This document shows positions 8,099 through 17,541 of a DNA stretch of 48,512 nucleotides, one piece after another (positions within the stretch are counted from its first letter, which is position 1; every line of letters starts with the position of its first letter). The DNA lies in NCBI GenBank assembly GCA_014879945.1, contig JACSRE010000400.1, positions 1 through 48,512 of the forward strand, written 5' to 3'. The notes below the pieces were generated by a model. That model saw only the letters and a list, made by a program, of their open reading frames with translations, did not search any database and was not told the DNA's origin. Source of the stretch: Myxococcus sp. (lineage in GTDB: Bacteria > Myxococcota > Myxococcia > Myxococcales > Myxococcaceae). Position numbers and translations under genes: made by a program.

Positions 8099-8926
8099 AT
8101 GGAAGTCCGATTCTGGGGTGTTCGTGGCAGCGTGGCGTCGTCTGGTTCACACGTCGCGCGCATCGGCGGCAACACCTCGTGCCTCGAGGTCGTCAGCCAG
8201 GGCCACCGCGTCATCCTCGACGCGGGTACGGGGATTCGTGGGCTGGGCGAGTCGTTGATGTCGCAGCCTCCCGTCAAGGCGACGATGCTCTTCTCGCACC
8301 TGCACTGGGATCATGTGCAGGGCTTCCCCTTCTTCACCCCTGCGTGGGCGCCGACCTCCGAGCTGGTGCTGTACGGCCCCGGCGCCGAGGGTGAGCAGCA
8401 GCTGCGCTCAGTGTTGTCGAAGCAGATGGAGCCGCCCAACTTCCCGGTGCCGCTGTCGGCCATGCGCGCGAAGCTCGACTTCCGCTCGGCCAGGCACGGG
8501 CAGGTGATCGAGGCGGGCCCGTTCCGCATCACCCCCTTCGAGCTGCCGCACCCTCAGGGCTGCATCGGCTACCACCTCGAGGCCGAGGGCAAGCGCTTCG
8601 CCTACTGCACCGACGTCGAGCTCACCCTGGCGGCGATGGGCCGGGAGCTCGGTGAGGTGCTCGAGGGCGTCGACGCGCTGGTGCTCGACGCCCAGTACAC
8701 GCCCGACGAATACGAGGGAAAGGTGGGCCCGCCGAAGAAGGGCTGGGGCCACTCGACGATGATCGAGGCCGCCCGCATCGCGAAGGCGACCGACGCCCAG
8801 CGGCTCTTCCTCTTCCACCACGACCCGGCCCACACCGACGACCAGGTCGAGGCGATGGCCGAAGAGGCGCGCCAGGTCTTCGCGCTCGCCGAGCCCGCGC
8901 GTGAGGGCAAGCGCATCTCGCTCTGA
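8099..8926 (+). CDS. Metallo-beta-lactamase-fold hydrolase
   Basis: The 275-residue protein has the MBL dinuclear metal signature HLHWDH (67-72), with further likely ligands Asp171 (YCTDVE), His217 (GWGHST) and His240 (FLFHHD). The opening FWGVRGS and the segment IGGNTSCLEV are typical of a cytoplasmic MBL subfamily related to PhnP and phosphodiesterases, in which the late histidines belong to KKGWGHS and LFHHDP blocks. There is no signal peptide. The substrate cannot be read from sequence; a phosphodiester such as a cyclic nucleotide is one possibility. A candidate sigma-54 promoter lies upstream and a GAF-NtrC regulator follows after about 60 bases. Confidence 0.9.
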   Translation: MEVRFWGVRGSVASSGSHVARIGGNTSCLEVVSQGHRVILDAGTGIRGLGESLMSQPPVKATMLFSHLHWDHVQGFPFFTPAWAPTSELVLYGPGAEGEQQLRSVLSKQMEPPNFPVPLSAMRAKLDFRSARHGQVIEAGPFRITPFELPHPQGCIGYHLEAEGKRFAYCTDVELTLAAMGRELGEVLEGVDALVLDAQYTPDEYEGKVGPPKKGWGHSTMIEAARIAKATDAQRLFLFHHDPAHTDDQVEAMAEEARQVFALAEPAREGKRISL

Positions 8927-8985
8927 GCGGCCCCGGGGAGCTCCTGATGCGCGCTTTTGCTGCTTGCTCCACCGAGGGAGCCACG

Positions 8986-10512
<1,527 letters not shown>

Positions 10513-10549
10513 GTGGAATCGCGTCGCGGTTCTCTGGCATCACAGCCCC

Positions 10550-11128
10550 ATGGACTCGCTCCTCGTCGCGCCGCGCCCCAGCCCGCCGCTCCTGCTGCGC
10601 CCGCTGCTGTGGCTGGCGCGCCGCATCACCGGCAAGGACCCGCTCCCCGGCCGGCTGCTGAGCTGGTTCCCGAAGGGCGCGGTCGGCGTCGGGGTGTTCG
10701 AGGCGCTCGCCGCTGGTGCCCCGGGCGATCTCGACGCCCGCAGCCTGGCCACCGCCCGCATCGTCGCCAGCGCCGTCGCCGGGTGCCCCTTCTGCGTCGA
10801 CATGAACGCCGCCACCTGGCGCCGCGCGGGCCTGAGCGTCGAGGAGCTGACGTCGCTCCTTCACTTGCAACGTGACGCGTGGGCAGGCCTCGGCGGCCGG
10901 GAGGCCCTGGCGGCGCGCTACGCCGAGGCGCTCAGCCTGACGCCGGTCGTGGTGCCCCCAGCCCTCGCCACCGCGCTCCAGGGTGCGTTCTCGGCGCGCG
11001 AGCTGGTCGTGCTGGCCACCACCATCGCGCAGGTGAACTTCTGGTCGCGCTTCAACCAGGGCCTGGGCGTGCCCTCGGCCGGGTTCTTCGACGAGTCGGT
11101 CTGTCGCCTGCCCGGCGCGCCCTCGTGA
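10550..11128 (+). CDS. AhpD-like carboxymuconolactone decarboxylase-family protein
   Basis: A 192-residue helical protein with the AhpD/CMD-family redox motif CPFC (Cys79 and Cys82) in AVAGCPFCVDMN. Canonical AhpD proteins carry a histidine four residues after the second Cys; Asn86 occupies that place, so peroxidase-type chemistry may be altered. The flanking helices (ARSLATARIVAS before, ELVVLATTIAQVNFWSRF after) fit the family fold. Family members reduce peroxiredoxin partners or act as alkylhydroperoxidase-like antioxidant proteins. It is only 37 bases downstream of the regulator, so it may be co-transcribed. Confidence 0.85.
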   Translation: MDSLLVAPRPSPPLLLRPLLWLARRITGKDPLPGRLLSWFPKGAVGVGVFEALAAGAPGDLDARSLATARIVASAVAGCPFCVDMNAATWRRAGLSVEELTSLLHLQRDAWAGLGGREALAARYAEALSLTPVVVPPALATALQGAFSARELVVLATTIAQVNFWSRFNQGLGVPSAGFFDESVCRLPGAPS

Positions 11129-11167
11129 CCGCTGGAGTTCCCCCCACCCGCGTGGTGCACTTCCACC

Positions 11168-11536
11168 ATGCGTACGCTCCTGACCCTCGCGATCCTCGTC
11201 TCCACCGCCGCCGCCGCGCAGATCACCATCGTCAACGACGCCCCCTCCCCCGCCGAGGTCGGCCGCTACCAGGTGGTGAAGGCCAATGAGCTGACGCTCA
11301 AGCTCGACACCCAGACCGGCGTCACCTGGAGCCTCTGCCCGCACCCCAAGAAGACGACGCGCTCCACCTGGTGCAAGTTCAGCGCGAACGTGCTGCCGGC
11401 GGGCCCGTCGGGCCGCTACAAGCTGGCCGAGGCGTTTCAGATCACCCTGCTCGACACCGTCAGCGGCCGCACCTGGCTCCGCTGCGACGACCCCACGCCC
11501 GAGAAGAAGCTCTCGTGGTGTCAGGTCGAAGACTGA
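11168..11536 (+). CDS. Small secreted protein with internal duplication
   Basis: The 122-residue product starts with a clear signal peptide (MRTLLTLAILVSTAAAA). The mature part consists of two copies of a 38-39 residue unit (32-70 and 82-119) with a shared pattern: GRY, a hydrophobic strand, TLxLDT, GxTW, a Cys, a Pro/Lys-rich loop, then WC. The four cysteines (57, 69, 106, 118) would allow one disulfide per unit. The repeat looks like a small beta hairpin. I do not recognise the family. It overlaps the convergent thioredoxin-like gene by 16 bases at the 3' ends. Confidence 0.8.
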   Translation: MRTLLTLAILVSTAAAAQITIVNDAPSPAEVGRYQVVKANELTLKLDTQTGVTWSLCPHPKKTTRSTWCKFSANVLPAGPSGRYKLAEAFQITLLDTVSGRTWLRCDDPTPEKKLSWCQVED

Positions 11537-11913
11537 AGCAGCGCCCGCACCTGCGCGGCCGAGCGCGCGCCGACCTGCAGGTCCTTGATCACCCCACCCT
11601 CGACGACCGCCAGCGACGGCGTACCCAGCACGTTGAAGGCGGTGACGAGCGGGGCCGCCTCGAGGACGTTGACCCGCACGATCGCCTCGGAGCCAACCTC
11701 GTCGAGCGCCTTCGACATGGGCCGGCACACCGCGCAGGTGGGGCTCCAGAAGTAGACGAGCAGGCGCTCGGCCCTTCGCTGCGCGGGCGACAAGAAGGCC
11801 TCGAGCTCGGGCACCTGCCGGCCGCGCGCGCGCCTCGCCATCACCACGGGGAGGAGCTGGAGCACCGCCAGCCCGAGCACCACCACGATCGCGACCCACA
11901 TTCCCAGGCTCAT
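11521..11913 (-). CDS. Membrane-anchored thioredoxin-like protein
   Basis: A 130-residue protein with an N-terminal membrane helix (about 3-25), a short basic region and a thioredoxin fold. The redox motif CAVC (Cys60, Cys63) is in YFWSPTCAVCRPM, and the cis-Pro segment LGTPS is present further on. Topology with a basic segment after the helix suggests the thioredoxin domain is cytoplasmic, but this is not certain. It may keep membrane or envelope thiols reduced. Its last 16 bases overlap the end of the convergent secreted-protein gene, so both 3' ends lie within coding DNA. Confidence 0.85.
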   Translation of the reverse strand: MSLGMWVAIVVVLGLAVLQLLPVVMARRARGRQVPELEAFLSPAQRRAERLLVYFWSPTCAVCRPMSKALDEVGSEAIVRVNVLEAAPLVTAFNVLGTPSLAVVEGGVIKDLQVGARSAAQVRALLQSST

Positions 11914-11950
11914 GGCCTGAAGATGCGCGCCGCCCCCGGGAGGATTCCCG

Positions 11951-12874
11951 TCAGACCAGGCGGATGTAGTCGCGCTGCATCAGGTTCACCACGGCCGCGC
12001 AGACGACCAGGTCGTCGACCGGCGAGTGATCGAGGGCGCCCTGCAGGGTGCCCCAGTTGATGACCAGCTGGAGCACGTCGAGCTCTTCGGGCGTCAGCTC
12101 GCGCAGCGCCGGCGTCATCGGCACCGAGAGCGTCAAGGTGGCGTCGCCGGGCGGCAGATCGCCCTGAATTCGCCGCATCTCGTCGAGCTGGCGCAGGGCG
12201 TCCATCAGGAGCCCCTCGGTCGACGAGTCGAGCTCGACCATGAACTCCTGCGGATCGGGCGGGCGCAGCTCGAAGTCGCCGGTCTCCCACGTCACGATGC
12301 GGTTGAAGCTCTTCTGCGGCCCCAGCTCGTGGTTGTCGTCGATGACCGCGTAGTAGACCTTGCCCTGGCGCAGGTAGACCTTGCCCTCGCGGTCGCCGTT
12401 GACGACCAGCACGCCGTTCTTCTTCGAGGTGTAGAAGAGCTGCAGCAGGTCGGGCAGGGGCACCTCTTCGAGCTTGCCGGTCATCGCCGTCTTGGTCTGC
12501 TTGGCCGACTGCTGGGCGGCGACCTGCTCGAGGTTCTGCTTCACCTGCGCGTCGCTCATCTCGACGCCCGAGCCCGCCTTGACGAGCTTCAAGATCGAGG
12601 TGCCGATCAGAATGCGATCGCCTTCCTTGATGCGCGACGGCTTCAGGATCTTCTCGCCGTTGACGAAGGTGCCGTTGGTCGAGCCGAGGTCCTCGATGTT
12701 CAGCTTGCCGGTGACCCAGGTGATCTTCGCGTGTTTGCGCGACACCATGTCTTCTACCAGCACCATGTCGAGCTCGCTCGAGCGGCCGATGACGCACGGC
12801 TTCTCGGACTTCAGCGGAAACTCACCGCCCTGGTACTTCCCTGAGATGAACTTGAGTGCGTACTGATCACCCAC
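11951..12874 (-). CDS. FHA-domain protein with DUF4388 (PATAN-like) domain
   Basis: A 307-residue cytoplasmic protein with a GTG start and an AGGAG site about nine bases upstream. The FHA domain (about 25-95) has the phosphothreonine-binding residues Gly30-Arg31-Ser32, Ser45-Arg46-His48 and Gly64-Ser65-Thr66-Asn67. A linker leads to a DUF4388 domain (about 131-255: GVLVVNGDREGKVYLRQGKV, then AVIDD and FNRIVTWETGDFEL), a module abundant in myxobacteria and other delta-class bacteria and often joined to signalling domains. It probably reads threonine phosphorylation by Ser/Thr kinases and passes it to a scaffold or regulatory complex. A TPR-protein gene lies just upstream in genomic order of transcription. 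Confidence 0.92.
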   Translation of the reverse strand: MGDQYALKFISGKYQGGEFPLKSEKPCVIGRSSELDMVLVEDMVSRKHAKITWVTGKLNIEDLGSTNGTFVNGEKILKPSRIKEGDRILIGTSILKLVKAGSGVEMSDAQVKQNLEQVAAQQSAKQTKTAMTGKLEEVPLPDLLQLFYTSKKNGVLVVNGDREGKVYLRQGKVYYAVIDDNHELGPQKSFNRIVTWETGDFELRPPDPQEFMVELDSSTEGLLMDALRQLDEMRRIQGDLPPGDATLTLSVPMTPALRELTPEELDVLQLVINWGTLQGALDHSPVDDLVVCAAVVNLMQRDYIRLV

Positions 12875-12919
12875 GATGGGAACTCCTACCGACGAGGGGC
12901 GCTGCGGCTGAGAGGAGCA

Positions 12920-13654
12920 TCACCCTACCTGCCCATCACCTGACGTGTCTTTGCCGATGTCGCGCACGAGCCCGATGTACATCTCGGCGCTCTTGTTGCC
13001 CGGGCTGCGGGCCAGCACGTCTTCCCACATCTTCACCGCGTCGGCCTTGCGCCCCGCCGAGTACAGCGCGATGCCGTAGTGAACGCGGCCCGGCAGGTAG
13101 TTCGGGTTGATGCTGAGCAACTCCTCGAACTCGCGGAGGGCGCCGTCGAGATCGCCGAGATCGCGCAGCGCGTCGGCCAGCTTCAGCTTGATGTCGACGA
13201 ACGAGGGCCCCAGCGAGAGCGCCCGGCGGTACTCGGTGACGGCCTCTTCGAGCATGCCGGCGGAGGAGAAGACGTTGGCGATGTCGGCGTACATGTTGGC
13301 GATCTTGCCCTTCACGTACGGGTCCATCTTGTTGGGGCTCGAGCGCTGACGGCTGATGGCGGCCTGGTAGACCTCCTTCGCCTCGCGGTACTTCCCCATG
13401 TCGTTGTAGATGACAGCCAGGTTCAGCGCGGCGTCGGTGTACGCGGGGTTGATGCGGAGCGCGGCCTCGAAGGCCCGCTGCGCCCGGGCGAACTGCCCCT
13501 GGTCGTGATAGATGACCCCCAGCATGTTGTAGACGTCGGCGAACGACTGGTTCTGCTCGACGACCTGCGTGAGGTGCTGCTCGGCGTCGGCGTACTGCTT
13601 CTTTTCGAAGTAGCCCCGACCGAGCGTGAGCGTTTGTTTGAGCGCGTCGTCCAT
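12920..13654 (-). CDS. Tetratricopeptide-repeat protein
   Basis: The 244-residue protein begins MDDALKQTLT at an ATG preceded by GAGAGG; the frame is open further upstream, but that part is antisense to the next gene and lacks protein-like sequence. It is made of about five or six TPR units with typical spacing (ADVYNMLGVIYHDQG, ALRINPAYTDAALNLA, ADALRDLGDLDGAL, LLSINPNYLPGRVHYG). It has no signal peptide. TPR proteins are scaffolds; its partner is unknown, but it lies between the FHA-DUF4388 gene (45 bases downstream) and the bamD pair. Confidence 0.9.
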   Translation of the reverse strand: MDDALKQTLTLGRGYFEKKQYADAEQHLTQVVEQNQSFADVYNMLGVIYHDQGQFARAQRAFEAALRINPAYTDAALNLAVIYNDMGKYREAKEVYQAAISRQRSSPNKMDPYVKGKIANMYADIANVFSSAGMLEEAVTEYRRALSLGPSFVDIKLKLADALRDLGDLDGALREFEELLSINPNYLPGRVHYGIALYSAGRKADAVKMWEDVLARSPGNKSAEMYIGLVRDIGKDTSGDGQVG

Positions 13655-13688
13655 CGGCAGGGCCTCTCGGGAAACGAGCCTGCCTACC

Positions 13689-14357
13689 CTACAAAAGCCC
13701 ATGCGGAAAGAGGAACTCACCCCGAGCGTCCTCGGCGAGCGACAGCCGTCGGGTGCCCTTCTCGTCGACGGGGCGCTCTGGGAGCCGCCCCTTGAGCCGG
13801 TAGTCCTCCGACACCTCGATGCCCTCTTTCTCGGAGCGGATGTACCAGGCGTCGACCGAGAAGGAGCGCTGCTCCAGCCGCCGGTAGCGCGCCGCCTCTG
13901 CTTCGTCGAGCCCCTCGGCCTGGGGAATGTCGCCGGCCTGCAGCGCCCGACGGCGTCGCTCGAGCGCCCTGAGGATGGCGTTGAGCCGCGGCGCCGGGCC
14001 GTCGACGGCTCGCCACTCGTCACCCTTCCGGTCGAAGCGCACCCGCTCGAACCCCAGGGAGCTGATCGTCACCCCGTCCCGCTTGCCCGTGAAGTCGAGG
14101 GTGCCGCTGACGACGGCGCTCAGCCCGTCGGGCGCGACGCTCACCGAGAGCCGCTGGTAGCTGACCCGGTCGCCCTTGAGCGCGCCCTGGGCGTCGAAGC
14201 TCGCGCCCGGCACCTCGTGCTTCTTGAGCCAGGTGATGAGCTCGGCCTCGGGGCCCGCCGCCGCCCCGAGCAGCCGGGTGCCGAAGACGCCCAACACCAC
14301 GACGATCGCGAGGGTCGCGGCAACGAAGCCCAGCAGCTTCGCGCCCTCGTCCTTCAA
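13689..14357 (-). CDS. Single-pass membrane protein coupled to bamD (unknown function)
   Basis: The 222-residue product starts at a TTG whose bases overlap the bamD stop (TTGA), so it is probably translated by coupling. One N-terminal membrane helix (about 8-31) precedes a soluble, charged domain likely to be periplasmic. A long Arg-rich helix (RALERRRRALQAGD) lies in the middle, and the C-terminal third is beta-rich (SFSVDAWYIRSEKEGIEVSEDYRLKG). I do not recognise the family. Coupling to bamD suggests a link to outer-membrane assembly, but the sequence does not prove it. Confidence 0.8.
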   Translation of the reverse strand: MKDEGAKLLGFVAATLAIVVVLGVFGTRLLGAAAGPEAELITWLKKHEVPGASFDAQGALKGDRVSYQRLSVSVAPDGLSAVVSGTLDFTGKRDGVTISSLGFERVRFDRKGDEWRAVDGPAPRLNAILRALERRRRALQAGDIPQAEGLDEAEAARYRRLEQRSFSVDAWYIRSEKEGIEVSEDYRLKGRLPERPVDEKGTRRLSLAEDARGEFLFPHGLL

Positions 14358-15163
14358 GGGGCCGGCGCGGCCGGGGCCGGGAGCCGCGCGATCAGCGCCT
14401 TCGCCTTGCCGACCTGCTCGTCAGCGGGGAACTGCTCGACGAAGAGCGAGAGGGCCACCCGGGCCTTCTCGGGCTCCTTGAGCGCCACGTGGGCGTCGTG
14501 CAGCCCGAAGGCGACGTCGGCGTCGAAGCCGATGCCCGAGAAGTTCTTCTGCACGATCGACAGCCGGTTCACCACCGCGGGCCACTTCTCGCGCTTGCGG
14601 TAGAACTCGGCGACGTAGAGCTCGTGCCGGGCCAGGCGGCGGCGCACGTCGGCGATGATCTTCTTCGCGGGCTCCTGGTACTCCGACTTCGGGTACAGCC
14701 GGGTGAACTCGTTGAGGGCGATCAGCGCCCCCTTGAGCTCGACCTGGTCCTTCTCGATGGCCGGCGGCAGCAGGAAGAAGTCAGAGGGAATGTCGCGGAA
14801 GTGCGTCTCGGCCGCGCGGAAGGCTGCGTAGTCCACCTTCGGGTGCGTCGGGTGGAGCCGCACGAAGTTCTGGTAGCGGTCGCGCGCCTCGACGTACTTC
14901 TCCTGCTCCCACGAGGTGTCGGCGAGCCGCAGCTCGGCCTCCTTCGCCACCTCGAGGAAGGGGAACTTGGTGCGCGTGTATTCGAAGTACTTGCCGGCCT
15001 CGACGTAGTTCTTGCCCTCGAGGGCCTCGAGGCCCTTCTTGAGGTTCTCTTCACCCTCGGTCGAGTACAGCGGGTCGTCGTTGCCCGAGAAGAAGGTGCT
15101 GACGCTCGCGCAGCCCGAAGCGACGCCGAGGAGAAGGAGAACGAAGAGGCGCATCACGAGCAC
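14354..15163 (-). CDS. bamD: BamD outer-membrane assembly lipoprotein
   Basis: A 269-residue lipoprotein with lipobox VASGC after a short hydrophobic signal. The mature part contains TPR-like helical repeats in the BamD/ComL/YfiO arrangement (LKKGLEALEGKNYVEAGKYFEYTRTKFP, then DRYQNFVRLHPTHPKVDYAAFRAAETHF and ALIALNEFTRLYPKSEY). BamD is the essential TPR lipoprotein of the beta-barrel assembly complex at the inner face of the outer membrane; E. coli BamD is about 245 residues. Start choice is uncertain: GTG at 15163 has AGG four bases upstream, while ATG at 15154 gives a more ordinary signal peptide. It is followed by a coupled membrane-protein gene. Confidence 0.88.
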   Translation of the reverse strand: MLVMRLFVLLLLGVASGCASVSTFFSGNDDPLYSTEGEENLKKGLEALEGKNYVEAGKYFEYTRTKFPFLEVAKEAELRLADTSWEQEKYVEARDRYQNFVRLHPTHPKVDYAAFRAAETHFRDIPSDFFLLPPAIEKDQVELKGALIALNEFTRLYPKSEYQEPAKKIIADVRRRLARHELYVAEFYRKREKWPAVVNRLSIVQKNFSGIGFDADVAFGLHDAHVALKEPEKARVALSLFVEQFPADEQVGKAKALIARLPAPAAPAP

Positions 15164-15237
15164 GGTGCCTACCAGAACGTCGCACCGAGTGCGGCATTAC
15201 CCGTCTGGGCAGCGCGCCCCTGCCGCCCCAGACGACA

Positions 15238-15265
15238 CGAGGCACCCGGGTGAGCGGGTGCCTCG
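15238..15265 (-). terminator. Strong hairpin terminator after the Cys-rich lipoprotein gene
   Basis: An 11-base perfect stem (CGAGGCACCCG, 15238-15248, pairing with 15255-15265) encloses a six-base loop. It starts 24 bases beyond the lipoprotein stop codon in the direction of transcription. There is no real U-tract after it, as is common in very GC-rich genomes, so it may work as an intrinsic terminator of reduced strength or as an mRNA 3'-end stabiliser. It also separates this gene from bamD. Confidence 0.7.
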
Positions 15266-15289
15266 GTCAAGGCGGCTTCGGTGCTTCGC

Positions 15290-15667
15290 CTACTGAACGT
15301 CGCAGATGCGCTTGCCGTTGGTGAGCGACTTGCAGCTGTAGCCGGGCCGGCAGTCGCTGCTCGTCGAGCAGTTCTTCAGGCAGACGGCGGCGCTCGAGTC
15401 TCCCACGCAGGTCGACCCCGACGGGCACGACGCGGTGGAGGTGCAGCTCATGGTGCAGTACCCATTCGGGGCATTCGCGGCGCAGAGCAGGCTCCCCTCA
15501 CACTCGCCCGAGTTGGCGCACGACCCGCCGACCGGCTGGGCGCTGAAGGTGCCGCTGCGGCTGGAGGTGCAGCCCGACGGGCCGCAGGAGGAGGTCTCGA
15601 CGGTGCCGCCGCAGGCGGTGAGCAACGAGGCAGAGACGGCGAAGGTGACGAGGGTGGCGATCTTCAT
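15290..15667 (-). CDS. Small Cys-rich lipoprotein
   Basis: The 125-residue product has a lipoprotein signal peptide with lipobox LLTAC (lipidated Cys19). The mature part is Ser/Thr/Gly-rich with about 14 cysteines in two or three short modules (SGECEGSLLC, TASCPSGSTC, SSDCRPGYSC). These resemble the Cys-rich modules of the protease at 5954-7954 and of many myxobacterial surface proteins. The function is unknown; an outer-membrane surface location is likely. A strong hairpin follows the gene and 111 bases separate it from tatD upstream, so it probably has its own promoter. Confidence 0.88.
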   Translation of the reverse strand: MKIATLVTFAVSASLLTACGGTVETSSCGPSGCTSSRSGTFSAQPVGGSCANSGECEGSLLCAANAPNGYCTMSCTSTASCPSGSTCVGDSSAAVCLKNCSTSSDCRPGYSCKSLTNGKRICDVQ

Positions 15668-15778
15668 GGTGAGGCTCCGGGTGGGGACAGCGAGGATTCC
15701 GGGCCTCTGTGCAGTCGTGGCACCACCTCAAGTCGTTGAGATCACCGAGCCTGCGCCCGCGGGTCCCTCGAGCGAGAC

Positions 15779-16558
15779 CTACAGCTCGACGCGCAGCCCG
15801 AGCAGCGCCCTGGTGTTCTTCGCGCAGGTGAGGGCCACCGCCTCCGGGTCGAAGCCCTTCAGCTCGGCGACCTTCCGGGCCGTCTGGCCGACGTGCCCGG
15901 GCTCGTTCTTCTTCCCGCGGAACGGGAGCGGCGCCAGGTACGGCGTGTCGGTCTCGACCATCAGGCGCTCGAGCGGCGCAAACGCCACCGCGGCCTGGAG
16001 CGCCTCGGACTTCTTGTAGGTGACGACACCCGAGATGCTCAGGAAGAAGCCCAGGTCGAGGTACTTGCGGGCCGCGTCGGTGTCGCCGGTGAAGCAGTGG
16101 ATCATGCCCTCCCGCATGCCCTCGCTGCGCAGCACCTCGACACACTCGTCGTGGGCGTCGCGCACGTGGATGATGATGGGCTTCTTCAGCTGCTTCGCGA
16201 GCCCGCACTGGCGGTGAAACGCGTCGACCTGCTCGGCCTTCGGGCTGTGGTTGTAGAAGTAGTCGAGGCCAGCCTCCCCCACCGCCGCGACCTCGGGCAG
16301 CGCGCACAGGCGCTCCAGCTCCAGCCAGTCAGCGGGCAAGGCGGCGGCGGCGTCGTGCGGGTGGATACCCATCGTGGGCGTGAGGAAGTCGGGGTGCGCC
16401 CGCGAGACCTCGAGCGCCGCGCCGAAGTCACCCGGCCTCTGGAACTGGCCGACGATGACGGCGTGCACCACGCCCTGCGCACGCGCCCGCGCCAGCACCT
16501 CGGTGGTGGTGGGGAAGTCCTTCGGCTCGAGGTGGCAGTGGGCGTCGATCAGCTTCAC
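15779..16558 (-). CDS. tatD: TatD-family metal-dependent hydrolase / DNase
   Basis: A 259-residue TIM-barrel amidohydrolase of the TatD/YcfH family. Metal ligands are visible: His7 and His9 in DAHCHL, Glu95 in GEAGLDY, His131 in IIIHVRDAH, His154 in MIHCFTG and Asp204 in VETDTPYLAP. TatD proteins have Mg-dependent 3'-5' exonuclease activity and also deacylate D-aminoacyl-tRNA in some species. The GTG start overlaps the stop of the HEAT-repeat gene (GTGA). Neighbourhood with metG is common in bacteria, which supports the assignment. Confidence 0.95.
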   Translation of the reverse strand: MKLIDAHCHLEPKDFPTTTEVLARARAQGVVHAVIVGQFQRPGDFGAALEVSRAHPDFLTPTMGIHPHDAAAALPADWLELERLCALPEVAAVGEAGLDYFYNHSPKAEQVDAFHRQCGLAKQLKKPIIIHVRDAHDECVEVLRSEGMREGMIHCFTGDTDAARKYLDLGFFLSISGVVTYKKSEALQAAVAFAPLERLMVETDTPYLAPLPFRGKKNEPGHVGQTARKVAELKGFDPEAVALTCAKNTRALLGLRVEL

Positions 16559-17541
16559 GGCGCAAACTCCGCGAGCATCGAGGCGAGCTCGGCCTTCGAC
16601 TCGTCGTCTGTCAGGGTGACGCTGGCCAGCCGGGCCTTCGCCAGCCCGACGTCGAGGTGAAGCAGGCCCTCGGCCGCGTCGAGCTTCACGTCGTCGGGAG
16701 CCAGCGCCTCGTCGAGCACCTTCGCCACCTCGGAGAAGACGCTCACGTCGCCCAGGCGCCCCAACCCGCGCGCGGCCGCGCCACGACAGTCATCGGCCGT
16801 GGTGTGGAGGATCTCGAGCAGGCGCTCCTTCGCGCCCGTCGCCTTCACCTCACCCAGGAGCTCGATGGCCATCGCGCGGTCCATCGACCAGCCCTTCGCC
16901 GCCCGCTTGAAGAGGTGGGCCACCCCCTCGGCGTCACCGAGCTGCGCCAGCGCGCCGGCGAGCTGCGTCTTGTCGAAGGCGGGGAGGAACCAGCCGTGGA
17001 AGGTCTTCTTGAGGCCCGGCAGCGCGTCTTTGTTGCCGAGCTGCGCCAGCGCGGCGGCGGCGCGGAACCGCAGGTCGGGGTCTTCGAGGGCGACCAGCAG
17101 CGTCTCGAGCCCGGCCGAGTGCTGGAGCGCCACCATGCCGCGGGCGGCCTCGAAGCGCACCGGCAGGAGGTCGTCCTCCAGCGCGGCCGCCAGCGCGCCC
17201 CGGGCCTCGGGGAGGGCGAGATCGGCGAGCCGGCCAACCGCCTCGACCCGAACCCGGGGGGCTTTGTCGGCGAGGTTCCGCACCAGCACGTCTCTGGCTT
17301 CGGCGGGAGGGAGCACCTCGGCGGCCAGCGCCAGCCCCGCGCAGCGCACCTCGATCTGCGCGTCGTTCAACAGGCGCACCACGTCAGGGCCGAAGTCGGG
17401 CTTGGCCTCGAGGGGCGCCTCGGCGGCAGCGTCGCAGATCGCCGACGCGGCCTCGGCCCGCAGCGCCGGGGCCTTCTCACGCTCGAGGGTCACCAGCGCC
17501 CGATCACGCACCGCGCGCCACGACGAAGCGGCTGGAGTCAC
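16555..17541 (-). CDS. HEAT-repeat protein
   Basis: The 328-residue protein consists of about eight helical HEAT/armadillo-like repeats (for example RVRVEAVGRLADLALPEAR, PDLRFRAAAALAQLGNKDAL, DCRGAAARGLGRLGDVSVF). No signal or membrane segment is present. The GTG start overlaps the metG stop and its own stop overlaps the tatD start, so it is translationally coupled on both sides between metG and tatD. HEAT repeats mediate protein-protein contacts; the partner could be a neighbour's product or part of the translation apparatus, but this is a guess. Confidence 0.88.
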   Translation of the reverse strand: MTPAASSWRAVRDRALVTLEREKAPALRAEAASAICDAAAEAPLEAKPDFGPDVVRLLNDAQIEVRCAGLALAAEVLPPAEARDVLVRNLADKAPRVRVEAVGRLADLALPEARGALAAALEDDLLPVRFEAARGMVALQHSAGLETLLVALEDPDLRFRAAAALAQLGNKDALPGLKKTFHGWFLPAFDKTQLAGALAQLGDAEGVAHLFKRAAKGWSMDRAMAIELLGEVKATGAKERLLEILHTTADDCRGAAARGLGRLGDVSVFSEVAKVLDEALAPDDVKLDAAEGLLHLDVGLAKARLASVTLTDDESKAELASMLAEFAP

